DNA of 64,000 nucleotides from Bacillus swezeyi (GCF_001969815.1 NZ_MRBK01000031.1:24701-88700), one strand, 5' to 3'; shown: positions 1 to 9,956, numbered from the stretch's first letter. Numbers and translations: made by a program. Notes: generated by a model not told the origin, from the letters alone.

Positions 1-192
1 TATCCATTCTATAAAGCGCTTGACGAGTATGCTGAAAACACGCTTGATTAAACGCTGTCCTCTAAACAAGTATTCGTCAGAATGTTCGGAATGAAGGACG
101 GGAAAACGCCGCTGTCCAAAATGGAATCGGCTATCGCTCATGAACACGACATCGTAAAGTATTTTTATAAGCTCAGAGTGGAAACGGAATAG
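1..192 (+). pseudogene. 3' end of an unidentified gene, interrupted by an in-frame stop
   Basis: The window opens inside a reading frame that reads YPFYKALDEYAENTLD, hits TAA at 49-51, and then continues in the same frame for 46 sense codons to TAG at 190-192, ending in KYFYKLRVETE. Both halves have protein-like composition and the second has no start codon with a ribosome binding site, so the simplest reading is the tail of one gene with a nonsense mutation. Alternatively the gene truly ends at 51 and the rest is a decayed extension. I do not recognise the family. It converges on rarA and shares a terminator with it. Confidence 0.4.
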
Positions 193-239
193 TAAAAGGC
201 CTGTCCCTTTTAACGAGGGGGACAGGCCTTTTACTATTT
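191..239. terminator. Bidirectional Rho-independent terminator
   Basis: A perfect 17-bp stem (191-207 with 219-235, core AAAAGGCCTGTCCC) around a short loop is flanked by A and T runs on the two sides. It serves the convergent upstream fragment and rarA; the rarA stop codon lies inside the stem. Confidence 0.9.
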
Positions 240-1499
240 TTTCTTCATCAGTTTGTCGTAAATCTGCTTCAGCGCCAGTTCAAATTTCCCCGTCTGTTTT
301 GGCTGATAATACACTTTGTTTTTCAAAGGATCAGGCAGATACTGCTGTTCAACCCAGCCGTTCTCGTAATCATGCGGGTATTTGTACTCAACGCCTCTGC
401 CAAGCTCTGCGGCTCCTTTATAATGGGCGTCTTTTAAATGTTTCGGGACATCGCCGATTTTTCCGGAGCGGATGTCTGTTAAAGCCTGGTCAACCGCAAG
501 TATCGCCGAGTTTGATTTAGGCGACAGGCAGAGCTCGATCACAGCGTTTGCCAATGGAATGCGCGCTTCCGGAAACCCGATCCGTTCAGCTGTTTGAATG
601 GCTTGAAGCGTTCTTCCTCCAGCCTGGGGACTCGCAAGTCCGATATCCTCATAGGCGATGACGAGCAGCCTCCGGGCCAAACTTTCCAAATCACCCGCTT
701 CAATCAGTCTTGCCAAGTAATGAAGAGCCGCATTTACATCAGAGCCCCTGATTGACTTTTGGAAGGCGGAAATGACGTCATAATGGGCATCACCGTCTTT
801 GTCATGAACAAAGCTTTTTTTCTGCAGGCATTCCTCCGCTGTTTTCAGTGTGATATGAATCGTGCCATCTTCGTTCTCCTTTGTCGACAATACAGCGAGC
901 TCTAAAGCATTTAATGCGGATCGGACATCTCCGCCGCAACCTGAAGCCAAATGGTCAAGAGCTTCTTCATCAATCGCCACGTCATAAGAACCCAAGCCTC
1001 TGTGTTCGTCATCTAGCGCACGCCTTATTGCCGCTTTAATTTGGTCCGGATTCAATGGCTGAAGCTCAAAAATCTGCGTTCTGCTTCTGATCGCAGGATT
1101 TATCGCGTGATATGGGTTAGCTGTCGTCGCACCGATCATGATAATCATTCCGTTTTCCAAATACGGAAGGAGGAAATCCTGTTTGCCTTTATCCAGCCGG
1201 TGCACTTCGTCCAGTATTAAAATGACCTGCCCGGACATTTTGGCTTCGGCAGCAACGGCTTCCATGTCTTTTTTGTTATTGATCACGGCGTTCAGCTTAC
1301 GGAAAGCGATACTGGTGCTTCCGGCAATCGCCGTGGCGATCGATGTTTTCCCGATGCCGGGAGGGCCGTATAAAATCATGGATGAAAGATGTTTTGCCTG
1401 TACCATCCGCTGAATGATTTTGCCTTCTCCGACCAAATGATCCTGGCCGAGAACTTCTTCTATTTTTGTCGGACGCATGCGAAATGCCAATGGTTTCAT
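234..1499 (-). CDS. rarA: Replication-associated recombination protein RarA (MgsA/WRNIP1 family AAA+ ATPase)
   Basis: RarA is a clamp-loader-like AAA+ ATPase that acts at stalled or damaged replication forks in the cytoplasm. The 421-residue protein has Walker A GPPGIGKTS at about 45-53, Walker B with LILDEVH at about 94-100, the sensor segment GATTANP, and the C-terminal MgsA/tetramerisation domain (YEDIGLASP onward). It closely resembles the B. subtilis RarA sequence (formerly YrvN). A TTG six bases upstream is also in frame, but ATG at 1499 lies eight bases from AGGAGA (1508-1513), which fixes the start. It is transcribed away from cymR as a single gene and ends in a bidirectional terminator. 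Confidence 0.95.
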   Translation of the reverse strand: MKPLAFRMRPTKIEEVLGQDHLVGEGKIIQRMVQAKHLSSMILYGPPGIGKTSIATAIAGSTSIAFRKLNAVINNKKDMEAVAAEAKMSGQVILILDEVHRLDKGKQDFLLPYLENGMIIMIGATTANPYHAINPAIRSRTQIFELQPLNPDQIKAAIRRALDDEHRGLGSYDVAIDEEALDHLASGCGGDVRSALNALELAVLSTKENEDGTIHITLKTAEECLQKKSFVHDKDGDAHYDVISAFQKSIRGSDVNAALHYLARLIEAGDLESLARRLLVIAYEDIGLASPQAGGRTLQAIQTAERIGFPEARIPLANAVIELCLSPKSNSAILAVDQALTDIRSGKIGDVPKHLKDAHYKGAAELGRGVEYKYPHDYENGWVEQQYLPDPLKNKVYYQPKQTGKFELALKQIYDKLMKKK

Positions 1500-1755
1500 A
1501 AACAATCTCTCCTGAATGTATTCTTTTTATAGAGTAACGGAAAAAAGACGATTAGAAAAGAAATGAATATGGCAAGCTGAATATATGACTGAAAATGAAA
1601 GTTTATATAAAGTGTGCTATAATAACCTGTAATCTATCAGACGGATAAGGCATGTAGCCTGTCCAAATCGAGTTTTTTTATATAACAGACGCAGGCCTCG
1701 GCAGTCGGCAGATGTCAAAGCTGGGGTCTGCATTCTTCGGAGAAAAAGGCACTTG

Positions 1756-1836
1756 CGCCGAGTACCTTTTCGTCCCTGGTGAGAAACTCGGCTAAAGGCG
1801 CTCACGTCCTGTGAGAAACGCCGAGTACCTTCGTCC
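1756..1836. repeat. Imperfect tandem repeat with hairpins upstream of cymR
   Basis: CGCCGAGTACCTTTTCGTCC at 1756-1775 recurs as CGCCGAGTACCTTCGTCC at 1819-1836. The DNA between contains two dyads: GCCGAGT...ACTCGGC, and GGCGCTCAC...GTGAG...CGCC. The 1506-1873 gap contains no convincing gene. The repeat could be a small interspersed element or a transcribed leader structure for cymR. Confidence 0.55.
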
Positions 1837-1873
1837 TGAAGGCATGATTTTTTATAGGTTAGAGGTGTTTATT

Positions 1874-2290
1874 TTGAAAATATCAACTAAAGGCAGATAC
1901 GGGCTGACGATTATGATCGAGCTTGCTAAAAAGCATGGGGAAGGTCCGACTTCTTTGAAAAGCATCGCCCAGGCAAACGATTTATCTGAACACTATTTGG
2001 AACAGCTTGTTTCACCTTTGCGTAATGCCGGGCTTGTGAAAAGCATCCGCGGTGCGTACGGCGGCTATATTCTCGGTGATGAGCCTGCGTCTATTACGGC
2101 GGGCGATATTATTCGCGTGCTGGAAGGCCCGATCAGCCCTGTTGAAGTGCTTGAAAATGAAGAGCCGGCCAAGCGCGAGCTGTGGATCAAGATTCGCGAT
2201 GCCGTCAAAGAAGTGCTTGACTCAACAACGCTCGAGGATTTGGCAAGCTATACAGAAGGCGAGCAAGAAGCCTATATGTTTTACATTTAA
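1874..2290 (+). CDS. cymR: Rrf2-family cysteine metabolism repressor CymR
   Basis: CymR is the master repressor of cysteine and sulfur assimilation genes. In B. subtilis it works in complex with the O-acetylserine sulfhydrylase CysK and responds to O-acetylserine. The 138-residue protein shows the Rrf2 winged helix (KGRYGLTIMIELAKK, then the recognition region LSEHYLEQLVSPLRNAGL) and matches the known CymR nearly residue for residue. It lacks the three iron-sulfur cysteines of IscR, as CymR does. The start is TTG at 1874, six bases after AGAGGTG (1861-1867); longer upstream frames run into the hairpin repeat. It heads a likely operon with the cysteine desulfurase gene 19 bases downstream. One expected target, yrrT-mccAB, is at 22.5 kb. 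Confidence 0.95.
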   Translation: MKISTKGRYGLTIMIELAKKHGEGPTSLKSIAQANDLSEHYLEQLVSPLRNAGLVKSIRGAYGGYILGDEPASITAGDIIRVLEGPISPVEVLENEEPAKRELWIKIRDAVKEVLDSTTLEDLASYTEGEQEAYMFYI

Positions 2291-2309
2291 GATTGAGGTG
2301 TAGTCTAGG

Positions 2310-3449
2310 ATGGAACGGATTTATTTAGATCATGCAGCGACTTCTCCGACCGACCCCAGGGTAGTGGAAAAAATGCTGCCATACATGACGGAAAATTTCG
2401 GAAACCCTTCAAGCATACATTCTTTTGGAAGGGAAAGCCGAAAATGGCTTGATGAAGTGAGGGCGCTGATCGCTGAAGAAATCGGAGCGCACCACAATGA
2501 AATCGTTTTTACGAGCGGCGGGACCGAAGCCGATAATATGGCCATATTAGGCAGTGCGCTTGCACGGGAAAAACAGGGTCGCCACATCATCACAACAAAG
2601 ATCGAGCACCATGCTGTTCTCCATACGTGCAACAGGCTGGAGGAGATGGGGTTTGATGTCACATATCTTGATGTGGACCAGAGCGGACGGATTTCGGCAG
2701 GACAGGTTGAAGATGCGCTGCGTGATGACACCATCCTTGTCACTGTCATGTACGGGAATAATGAAGTGGGGACGCTTCAGCCGATTGAAGAAATCGGAGC
2801 GCTTTTAAAAGACCATCAGGCTTTGTTTCATACGGACGCGGTTCAGGCCTTTGGGTTTTTACCGATTCATGTAAAAGAGAGCCATATCGATATGATGTCT
2901 GTCTCCGGACATAAATTGAATGGTCCGAAGGGGACAGGCTTTTTATACGTCAGTGAAAAAGTGAAGCTGGACCAGATTCTGTTTGGAGGCGAACAAGAGC
3001 GCAAACGCCGCGCTGGAACGGAGAATGTTCCGGGAATCGCCGGACTAGGAGAAGCTGTTTTGCTTTCAACACAGGAAAGAAAAGAAAAAACGGCGCTCTA
3101 CCGCCGATTTAAGGGAATGATCGTCAAAACGCTTGAAACAGAAGGCGTCTCATTTGATGTGAATGGAAGTGCGGAGCACAGCCTTCCGCATATTTTGAAC
3201 GTGTACTTCCCAGGGGTTTCGGTTGAATCGCTGCTCGTCAATTTGGATATGGCGGGGATTGCGGTGTCGAGCGGATCGGCCTGCACAGCCGGATCGGTCC
3301 TTCCATCCCATGTTCTCTCCGCCATGTTTGGAGACGAGGCAGACCGGCTGACGTCATCGATACGCATCAGCTTCGGTTTCGGCAATACAGAGGAACAGGT
3401 GAATCGGGCCGCTAAAGAGCTTGCGAAAATCGTCAAGCGCCTGTCCTAA
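2310..3449 (+). CDS. yrvO: Cysteine desulfurase (NifS/IscS-like, YrvO)
   Basis: This PLP enzyme takes sulfur from cysteine and passes it as a persulfide. In B. subtilis YrvO is the dedicated donor for the tRNA thiolase MnmA, encoded next door here as well. The 379-residue protein has the PLP-binding lysine in SVSGHKLNGPKG (K202) and the active-site cysteine in SSGSACTAG (C325) on a long loop, as in group I IscS-type enzymes. ATG at 2310 follows GAGGTGTAG. It lies between cymR and mnmA on the same strand, so cysteine sensing, sulfur mobilisation and 2-thiouridine synthesis are probably co-transcribed. Confidence 0.94.
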   Translation: MERIYLDHAATSPTDPRVVEKMLPYMTENFGNPSSIHSFGRESRKWLDEVRALIAEEIGAHHNEIVFTSGGTEADNMAILGSALAREKQGRHIITTKIEHHAVLHTCNRLEEMGFDVTYLDVDQSGRISAGQVEDALRDDTILVTVMYGNNEVGTLQPIEEIGALLKDHQALFHTDAVQAFGFLPIHVKESHIDMMSVSGHKLNGPKGTGFLYVSEKVKLDQILFGGEQERKRRAGTENVPGIAGLGEAVLLSTQERKEKTALYRRFKGMIVKTLETEGVSFDVNGSAEHSLPHILNVYFPGVSVESLLVNLDMAGIAVSSGSACTAGSVLPSHVLSAMFGDEADRLTSSIRISFGFGNTEEQVNRAAKELAKIVKRLS

Positions 3450-3525
3450 GCATGTCGGGGAGCGAAGCTAAAGATTCGCATCCGGTCCGAGAATGATGTT
3501 ATGATCTGAAAGGACAAGTATATGA

Positions 3526-4668
<1,143 letters not shown>

Positions 4669-4705
4669 AAATCGGGGCATTAAGCTGAAAGCTTAAAGCT
4701 AGAGC

Positions 4706-4734
4706 GGCTGTCGACAATGTCGATGGCCTTTTTT
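4706..4734 (+). terminator. Rho-independent terminator after mnmA
   Basis: GGCTGTCGAC, loop AAT, GTCGATGGCC, then six T. The stem is 10 bp with two G-T pairs. An ATG at 4717 inside the hairpin is in frame with yrrB, but translation from there is unlikely because the hairpin would normally end the cymR-yrvO-mnmA transcript. Confidence 0.85.
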
Positions 4735-4761
4735 AAAATAGAAGACGAAAGGGAGAGAGCT

Positions 4762-5412
4762 TTGGATTACAACCAAATCGGAATTGAAGCCATGCAAAAA
4801 GGCGATTTTGAAAAAGCGGCTGAAGCCTTTACAAAAGCGATTGATGAAAACGGCGGAGATGCCGTTCCATACATCAACTTTGCAAATCTGCTGTCAGCGG
4901 TCGGTGAATTGGATCGCGCGCTCAAATTTTATGAAAAAGCAGTCAGCCTTGATGAAAAGGCTGGAGCCGCGTATTATGGGGCGGGAAATGTATATGTGAT
5001 GAAAGAACGTTATCAAGAGGCGAAGGACATGTTTGAAAAAGCGTATCGTACAGGCATGGAAAACGGCGACTTGTTTTATATGCTCGGCACCTCGCTGATG
5101 AAGCTTGAGCAGCCGAAGCTTGCGATGCCTTATTTGCAAAGGGCGGCAGAGCTGAATGAAGCGGATCATGAAGCGCGCTTTCAATACGGTATGTGCCTTG
5201 CCAATGAAGGCATGCTGGATGAAGCGATTGAGGCGTTTTCAAAAGTAACAGAGCTCGATCCGTCACATGCAGACGCGTTTTACAATTTAGGCGTGGCTTA
5301 CGCTTTTAAAGAAAATCGGGAAAAAGCGCTTGATATGCTGAATCAGGCCATCGCGATCCAGCCCGATCATATGCTCAGCATACGAGCTAAACAGCTGCTC
5401 GAAGAAGCTTGA
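4762..5412 (+). CDS. yrrB: TPR-repeat protein YrrB
   Basis: A soluble protein made almost entirely of tetratricopeptide repeats, which usually serve as protein-protein scaffolds; its partner is unknown. From TTG at 4762 it has 216 residues with about six 34-residue TPR units showing the A-x3-Y-G and F-x-K-A pattern (GDFEKAAEAFTKAI, GELDRALKFYEKAV, GMLDEAIEAFSKV). TTG at 4762 is chosen over the longer frame from 4717 because GGGAGAGAG sits just upstream and the earlier start lies inside the mnmA terminator. It lies immediately before recD2, as in B. subtilis, which suggests co-expression with that helicase but does not prove it. Confidence 0.85.
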   Translation: MDYNQIGIEAMQKGDFEKAAEAFTKAIDENGGDAVPYINFANLLSAVGELDRALKFYEKAVSLDEKAGAAYYGAGNVYVMKERYQEAKDMFEKAYRTGMENGDLFYMLGTSLMKLEQPKLAMPYLQRAAELNEADHEARFQYGMCLANEGMLDEAIEAFSKVTELDPSHADAFYNLGVAYAFKENREKALDMLNQAIAIQPDHMLSIRAKQLLEEA

Positions 5413-5460
5413 TTTAAACAAACCTAAGACCGGAGAGCTCAAAAGGAGGGGGGGAGAAAA

Positions 5461-7860
5461 GTGAAGCGGCAACAAAATCCGGATCAAATTGAAATGGACG
5501 AAGCCTCTTTTCTGAAAGGAACGGTATCAACGGTCATTTATCATAATGAAACAAATCTTTATACCGTGCTGAAAGTGAAAGTGCAGGAAACATCGGAGTC
5601 TTTCGATGAAAAAAACGTTTCCGTGACGGGGTACTTTCCTGCGATCTTTGAAGACGAAACCTATACATTTTACGGAAAAACCGCCTCCCATCCGAAGTTC
5701 GGCCTGCAATTTCAAGCGGATCATTTTAAAAAAGAAGTCCCTACGACAAAGGAAGGGGTCATTCAATATTTAGCAAGTGATTTATTTGAAGGCATCGGCA
5801 AAAAAACGGCTGAAGAAATCGTCAAAAAGCTTGGAGAAGGCGCGATCAACAAAATTTTAGGCGACGCTGCCGTGCTTTATGATGTGCCGAAGCTCTCCAA
5901 AAAAAAGGCGGATAAGCTTGCCGCTGCACTCCAGAAGCACCAGGGGCTTGAGCAGATTATGATCTCCTTAAGCGAGTTTGGTTTCGGACCGCAGCTTTCC
6001 ATGAAAATTTATCAAGCATATGAATCAGAAACGCTTGATAAAATCCGCGAAAATCCGTACCAGCTTGTCAAGGATGTAGAAGGAATCGGCTTTATCAAGG
6101 CTGATGAACTCGGCGGCAGAATGGGGATCTCAGGCAAGCATGCAGAACGGATCAAAGCGGCGATTTTATATGCGATTGAAGCAGCATGCCTTCAGGAAGG
6201 TCATACGTACATACAAACAAAACAGCTCATCATTGAAACCCAAAAGCTGTTAAACCAATCGTCCGACGATGAAAAAGTGACGGAAATGGATGTGGCCGAT
6301 GCGATTATAGCGCTCGGTGAACAAAAAGAACTGTTCGTCGAAGATGACAGATGCTACTATCCATCGCTTTACTATGCTGAACAAAGCTTTGCCAAAAGAG
6401 TTCAGAAGATCGCGGATCAAACAGAATATGATGAACAGTTTCCCGAGTCCGAATTTTTGCTTGCTTTAGGCGAGCTTGAAGAACGGATGCAGGTTCAATA
6501 TGCGCCAAGCCAAAAAGAAGCCATTCAAAAAGCGCTGATGTCGCCGATGCTGCTGTTGACAGGTGGCCCGGGTACAGGGAAAACAACCGTCATCAAGGGA
6601 ATCGTTGAATTGTACAGCGAGTTGCACGGCTTGAGTCTAAATCCAGCTGATTATAAAAAAGATGAAGCATTTCCATTTGTATTGGCTGCGCCAACAGGGA
6701 GAGCCGCGAAGCGGATGAGCGAGTCGACCGGGCTCCCGGCTGTGACGATCCACAGGCTCCTTGGCTGGAACGGTGCTGAAGGCTTTACACATGATGAGGA
6801 CAATCCGATCGAAGGAAAGCTAATCATTATCGATGAAACAAGCATGCTTGATATTTGGCTTGCCAACCAATTATTTAAAGCGATTCCCGACCATGTACAG
6901 GTGATTATGGTCGGGGACGAAGACCAGCTTCCATCGGTCGGTCCCGGCCAGGTGCTTAGAGACCTTCTGGCATCAAATGCCATTCCGTCAGTCAGACTAA
7001 CTGATATTTACAGGCAGGCAGAAGGGTCTTCGATTGTGGAAATGGCCCATGAAATGAAAAAAGGGAGACTTCCGAATCATTTGACAGCGCCGACAAAAGA
7101 CCGTTCTTTTATCCGCTGCCGCCAGCAGCAAATCAAAGAGGTTGTTGAAAAAGTCGTTAAAAATGCGCTGCAAAAAGGATATACTGCGCGGGACATCCAA
7201 GTGCTCGCTCCGATGTACAGAGGCACGGCCGGAATCAATGAATTAAACTCATCTTTGCAAAGTATTCTGAATCCCCCGAAACCAAAGGGAAGGGAAATGA
7301 AGTACGGAGATGTCGTATATCGGACCGGCGATAAGATTCTCCAGCTCGTCAATCAGCCGGAACACAATGTATTCAATGGCGATATGGGCGAGATCGTTTC
7401 GATTTTCTATGCGAAAGAAAACACGGAAAAAGAAGATATGGCGGTCGTCTCTTTTGACGGAAACGAAATCACTTTCACAAAAAAAGATTTTAATCAATTT
7501 ACACATGCGTATTGCTGCTCTATTCATAAATCACAAGGGAGCGAATTCCCGATTGTCATTCTTCCCGTCGTGAAAAGCTATTATCGGATGCTGAAAAGAA
7601 ATCTGCTTTATACAGCCATCACAAGAAGCAAAAAATTCCTGATTTTGTGCGGTGAAGAAGAAGCTCTTGCATGGGGCGTCAAAAACAAAGAATCATCAGA
7701 AAGACAGACATCACTCAAAAGAAGGCTTCTGCAGGCGGCGCATGAAGAGGATGAGGAGCTGATGGCGCTGCAAAAAGAACTGCCATTCAGCGTATATGAC
7801 GCCAATATCGGAATGGAAGGCATCACACCTTTTGATTTTATGGAAAAAGAAGCGGAATAA
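5461..7860 (+). CDS. recD2: ATP-dependent RecD-like DNA helicase RecD2 (YrrC)
   Basis: RecD2 is a 5'-3' superfamily 1B helicase found in bacteria without RecBC; in B. subtilis it supports replication fork progression and damage tolerance. The 799-residue protein has an N-terminal OB-like region, helix-hairpin-helix segments (about 105-215), Walker A LTGGPGTGKTT at about 367-376, Walker B LIIIDETSMLD, motif III GDEDQLPSVGPG and a C-terminal UvrD-like domain with AYCCSIHKSQGSEFP and YTAITRSKK. GTG at 5461 follows a very strong AAAGGAGGGGGG. Length matches the B. subtilis protein. Confidence 0.95.
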   Translation: MKRQQNPDQIEMDEASFLKGTVSTVIYHNETNLYTVLKVKVQETSESFDEKNVSVTGYFPAIFEDETYTFYGKTASHPKFGLQFQADHFKKEVPTTKEGVIQYLASDLFEGIGKKTAEEIVKKLGEGAINKILGDAAVLYDVPKLSKKKADKLAAALQKHQGLEQIMISLSEFGFGPQLSMKIYQAYESETLDKIRENPYQLVKDVEGIGFIKADELGGRMGISGKHAERIKAAILYAIEAACLQEGHTYIQTKQLIIETQKLLNQSSDDEKVTEMDVADAIIALGEQKELFVEDDRCYYPSLYYAEQSFAKRVQKIADQTEYDEQFPESEFLLALGELEERMQVQYAPSQKEAIQKALMSPMLLLTGGPGTGKTTVIKGIVELYSELHGLSLNPADYKKDEAFPFVLAAPTGRAAKRMSESTGLPAVTIHRLLGWNGAEGFTHDEDNPIEGKLIIIDETSMLDIWLANQLFKAIPDHVQVIMVGDEDQLPSVGPGQVLRDLLASNAIPSVRLTDIYRQAEGSSIVEMAHEMKKGRLPNHLTAPTKDRSFIRCRQQQIKEVVEKVVKNALQKGYTARDIQVLAPMYRGTAGINELNSSLQSILNPPKPKGREMKYGDVVYRTGDKILQLVNQPEHNVFNGDMGEIVSIFYAKENTEKEDMAVVSFDGNEITFTKKDFNQFTHAYCCSIHKSQGSEFPIVILPVVKSYYRMLKRNLLYTAITRSKKFLILCGEEEALAWGVKNKESSERQTSLKRRLLQAAHEEDEELMALQKELPFSVYDANIGMEGITPFDFMEKEAE

Positions 7861-7948
7861 GTGTTTTCCATGGAATCCATTTCATCGTATGAGTCTCTTC
7901 CCAACGGCAGAACATAAGACTGTTCGGAAAAAGGTGGTTGATCACACT

Positions 7949-8413
7949 TTGAGAACATGCAATGAGCTCGAAGGACTCAATGTTTATGAAAAACAGTCTT
8001 CTCTTTTGCTTGGGCTGATTACAGATATCTGCTTTTCACAAGAAGGGACATGTCTTGGATTGATCATGGAAGAGAAACGGCGGTTTTATCATCACCGTTC
8101 ACTCCTTCCGCTCCCCTCTGTCACAGACATCAGAAGTGACGGCGTATATGTCGATTTCACCGAATTTAAGCCGATGCAAATCCCAAAGCAAAGCTTTTCA
8201 TATGACCAGTTGAAGCAGAAAATGGTCAAAAACGGCTCTGGTGATACTTTGGGGATACTGGAAGATGTATACTTTTCTTCCGGCTCGGGCATAATCGTAG
8301 CATATGAACTTTCGGACGGTTTTTTTGCCGATTTGTCAGGCGATAAAAAGCAGGTCCAGTCATCTGGAGAACCGCTTGAAGTAGGCAGAAGCACAATCGT
8401 CTTGAACGAATAA
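7949..8413 (+). CDS. yrrD: PRC-barrel domain protein YrrD
   Basis: A 154-residue cytoplasmic protein with two short beta-rich halves typical of PRC-barrel proteins: the first begins LEGLNVYEKQSSLLLGLITDI, the second contains GDTLGILEDVYFSSGSGIIVAYELS. The exact function is unknown. TTG at 7949 follows AGGTGG (7932-7937) at 11 bases; the longer frame open back to 7796 overlaps recD2 and has no better ribosome site. It sits 88 bases after recD2 and 13 before yrzR. Confidence 0.75.
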   Translation: MRTCNELEGLNVYEKQSSLLLGLITDICFSQEGTCLGLIMEEKRRFYHHRSLLPLPSVTDIRSDGVYVDFTEFKPMQIPKQSFSYDQLKQKMVKNGSGDTLGILEDVYFSSGSGIIVAYELSDGFFADLSGDKKQVQSSGEPLEVGRSTIVLNE

Positions 8414-8426
8414 GAGGTGTGTTCAA

Positions 8427-8618
8427 ATGCTAATTTGCCCGAATTGCAAAAGCAAAAACATCGGCAAAATCGGTGTGAATCAATATTATTGCTGGGGATG
8501 CTTCATTGAGCTGACTCTTTCCAAAGGAAAAATTTCAACTCATCAAGTCGAAGAGGACGGAACATTGAGCAGTCTGGATGATCTGTTTACAGATGACGAA
8601 CGTACGATGAACCTTTGA
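8427..8618 (+). CDS. yrzR: Small zinc-ribbon-like protein (YrzR-like)
   Basis: A 63-residue protein whose N-terminal half carries two Cys pairs, CPNC at residues 4-7 and CWGC at about 22-25, the pattern of a four-cysteine zinc ribbon. The C-terminal half is acidic (SSLDDLFTDDERTMNL). ATG follows AAGAGGTGTG closely. It stands between yrrD and a 43-codon gene in a tightly spaced same-strand run. The symbol rests on position and size; the biochemical role is unknown. Confidence 0.7.
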   Translation: MLICPNCKSKNIGKIGVNQYYCWGCFIELTLSKGKISTHQVEEDGTLSSLDDLFTDDERTMNL

Positions 8619-8633
8619 ATGGAGGTTAGACAT

Positions 8634-8765
8634 TTGAATCGGACAATGACTTCTCTCATTTCTTTAGGAGCCGGTGCTTTCATGTACTACATGGCCACAC
8701 AAAACGACATGATGAATAAACGAAACATGAGAAGACTCAGAAGACGCGTCATGAAAATGTTTTGA
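8634..8765 (+). CDS. yrzQ: 43-residue DUF3918-type peptide (YrzQ-like)
   Basis: A tiny gene read from TTG at 8634, preceded by a strong ATGGAGGTTAG. The product begins with a short hydrophobic stretch (TSLISLGAGAFMYYMATQ) and ends with a very basic tail (NKRNMRRLRRRVMKMF), like the DUF3918 family of Bacillus. It may sit at the membrane surface or bind nucleic acid; no function is established. It ends at the terminator at 8772. Confidence 0.72.
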   Translation: MNRTMTSLISLGAGAFMYYMATQNDMMNKRNMRRLRRRVMKMF

Positions 8766-8771
8766 CAGCGA

Positions 8772-8802
8772 GGGGTGCCCTTTTAAGGGCATCCTTTTTT
8801 TC
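8772..8802 (+). terminator. Rho-independent terminator after yrzQ
   Basis: GGGTGCCCT and AGGGCATCC pair around a short T-rich loop and are followed by seven T. It closes the recD2-yrrD-yrzR-yrzQ run. Confidence 0.8.
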
Positions 8803-8852
8803 TTGGGGAATAAATACAAACAGATTTCAAAAGCTAACAAGGGGTGAAAAAA

Positions 8853-9911
8853 ATGCTGAAAAAACCGCTGCAGCTTTTAATGTGGATCTCGATTTTTATG
8901 CTTTTATTATTGACTGTCTATATTTTTTTGCAGCTCAGAATGATCTGGGAGCCGGTTTGTATCTTAATTAGATCGGTTCTGATCCCTTTGGCGATTGCGG
9001 TTTTTATCACATATCTGCTTCTGCCCGTCGTTGAAAAAATACACCGCGCGGGCGTGCCGCGGACGCTGAGTATTTTGCTGATTTACTTCTTGTTTTTTGG
9101 GGGACTCGGCTATGCCTTTTATAAAGGCGTACCCATTCTCATCAAACAGCTGACTGAGCTGTCTGAAGGCATTCCCCATCTTGCTGCCTCTTACGAAAAT
9201 ATGTTAGATAAACTGCATCATCACACAGATGGCTGGCCTGACGGCATGCATGACAGAATCGACAAGTTTGTCAATCAGACAGAAGAATTCGTGGGAAGCT
9301 GGGCGGAACGGACGATCACAAGCATCCGCTTTATTTTTGATTATATGCTTGTCGCGGCCGTTATCCCCTTTTTAGTGTTTTACATGGTGAAAGATATCAA
9401 TACGATGAAAAAAGCCGTATGGTATTTGACGCCTCCTTCGTGGAGGAAGAGAGGAGGCGAGTTCATTAAGGATGTTGATGACTCGCTTGGAGACTACATC
9501 AGGGGCCAGCTTTTTGTATGCCTTGTGATCGGTTTGGGAGCCAGCCTCTCATTTTGGTTTTTCGACCTGCCTTATCCGCTTATCCTCGGCCTTGTCATTG
9601 GAGCGACAAACGTCATTCCGTATTTCGGTCCGGTCATCGGCGCCATTCCTGCTGTCATGATTGCCGCCGCACTGTCGACAAGGCTGGTGATCATTGTCAT
9701 TATCACCATTTTGACTTTGCAGTTTATTGAAGGCAATATTCTCGGACCGCTAGTTGTCGGGAAAAGCCTCCATATGCACCCGGTCGTCATTATGCTCGGA
9801 CTGCTTGCCGGCGGAGAATTGGCCGGAATCATCGGCATGATTTTAGCCGTGCCGGTGATGGCTGTCCTCAAGGTAATGCTCGCCCATTTTGTGGCGGCAA
9901 GAAAGGCTTGA
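8853..9911 (+). CDS. yrrI: AI-2E family transporter YrrI (multi-pass membrane permease)
   Basis: A 352-residue integral membrane protein of the AI-2E/UPF0118 family, named after the E. coli autoinducer-2 exporter but including exporters of other small solutes and ion antiporters; the substrate here cannot be inferred. It has paired N-terminal membrane helices, a central soluble region with amphipathic helices (about residues 95-140), then clustered helices with the family signature YPLILGLVIGATNVIPYFG and GPLVVGKSLHMHPV. ATG at 8853 is placed six bases after AAGGGGTG; the in-frame GTG at 8844 is part of that ribosome site. The alaS promoter begins just after its stop. Confidence 0.88.
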   Translation: MLKKPLQLLMWISIFMLLLLTVYIFLQLRMIWEPVCILIRSVLIPLAIAVFITYLLLPVVEKIHRAGVPRTLSILLIYFLFFGGLGYAFYKGVPILIKQLTELSEGIPHLAASYENMLDKLHHHTDGWPDGMHDRIDKFVNQTEEFVGSWAERTITSIRFIFDYMLVAAVIPFLVFYMVKDINTMKKAVWYLTPPSWRKRGGEFIKDVDDSLGDYIRGQLFVCLVIGLGASLSFWFFDLPYPLILGLVIGATNVIPYFGPVIGAIPAVMIAAALSTRLVIIVIITILTLQFIEGNILGPLVVGKSLHMHPVVIMLGLLAGGELAGIIGMILAVPVMAVLKVMLAHFVAARKA

Positions 9912-9921
9912 ACGTGAGAAG

Positions 9922-9950
9922 TTGACATTCCCGTTTACCTTGTCTATAAT
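9922..9950 (+). promoter_or_regulatory. Sigma-A promoter of alaS
   Basis: TTGACA at 9922-9927 and TATAAT at 9945-9950 with a 17-bp spacer form a consensus promoter. Transcription would begin around 9957, at the 5' end of the T-box leader. Confidence 0.9.
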
Positions 9951-9956
9951 TTCGAA

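Noticed and set aside
1617..1860. Frames upstream of cymR on both strands, including an N-terminal extension of CymR
   Set aside because: They run through the hairpin repeat and have no ribosome sites; TTG at 1874 fits the known CymR N-terminus.
8619..8852. Expected glnQHMP transporter genes
   Set aside because: From memory, B. subtilis carries glutamine transporter genes near yrrI; none is present here, but without an alignment the absence cannot be interpreted.
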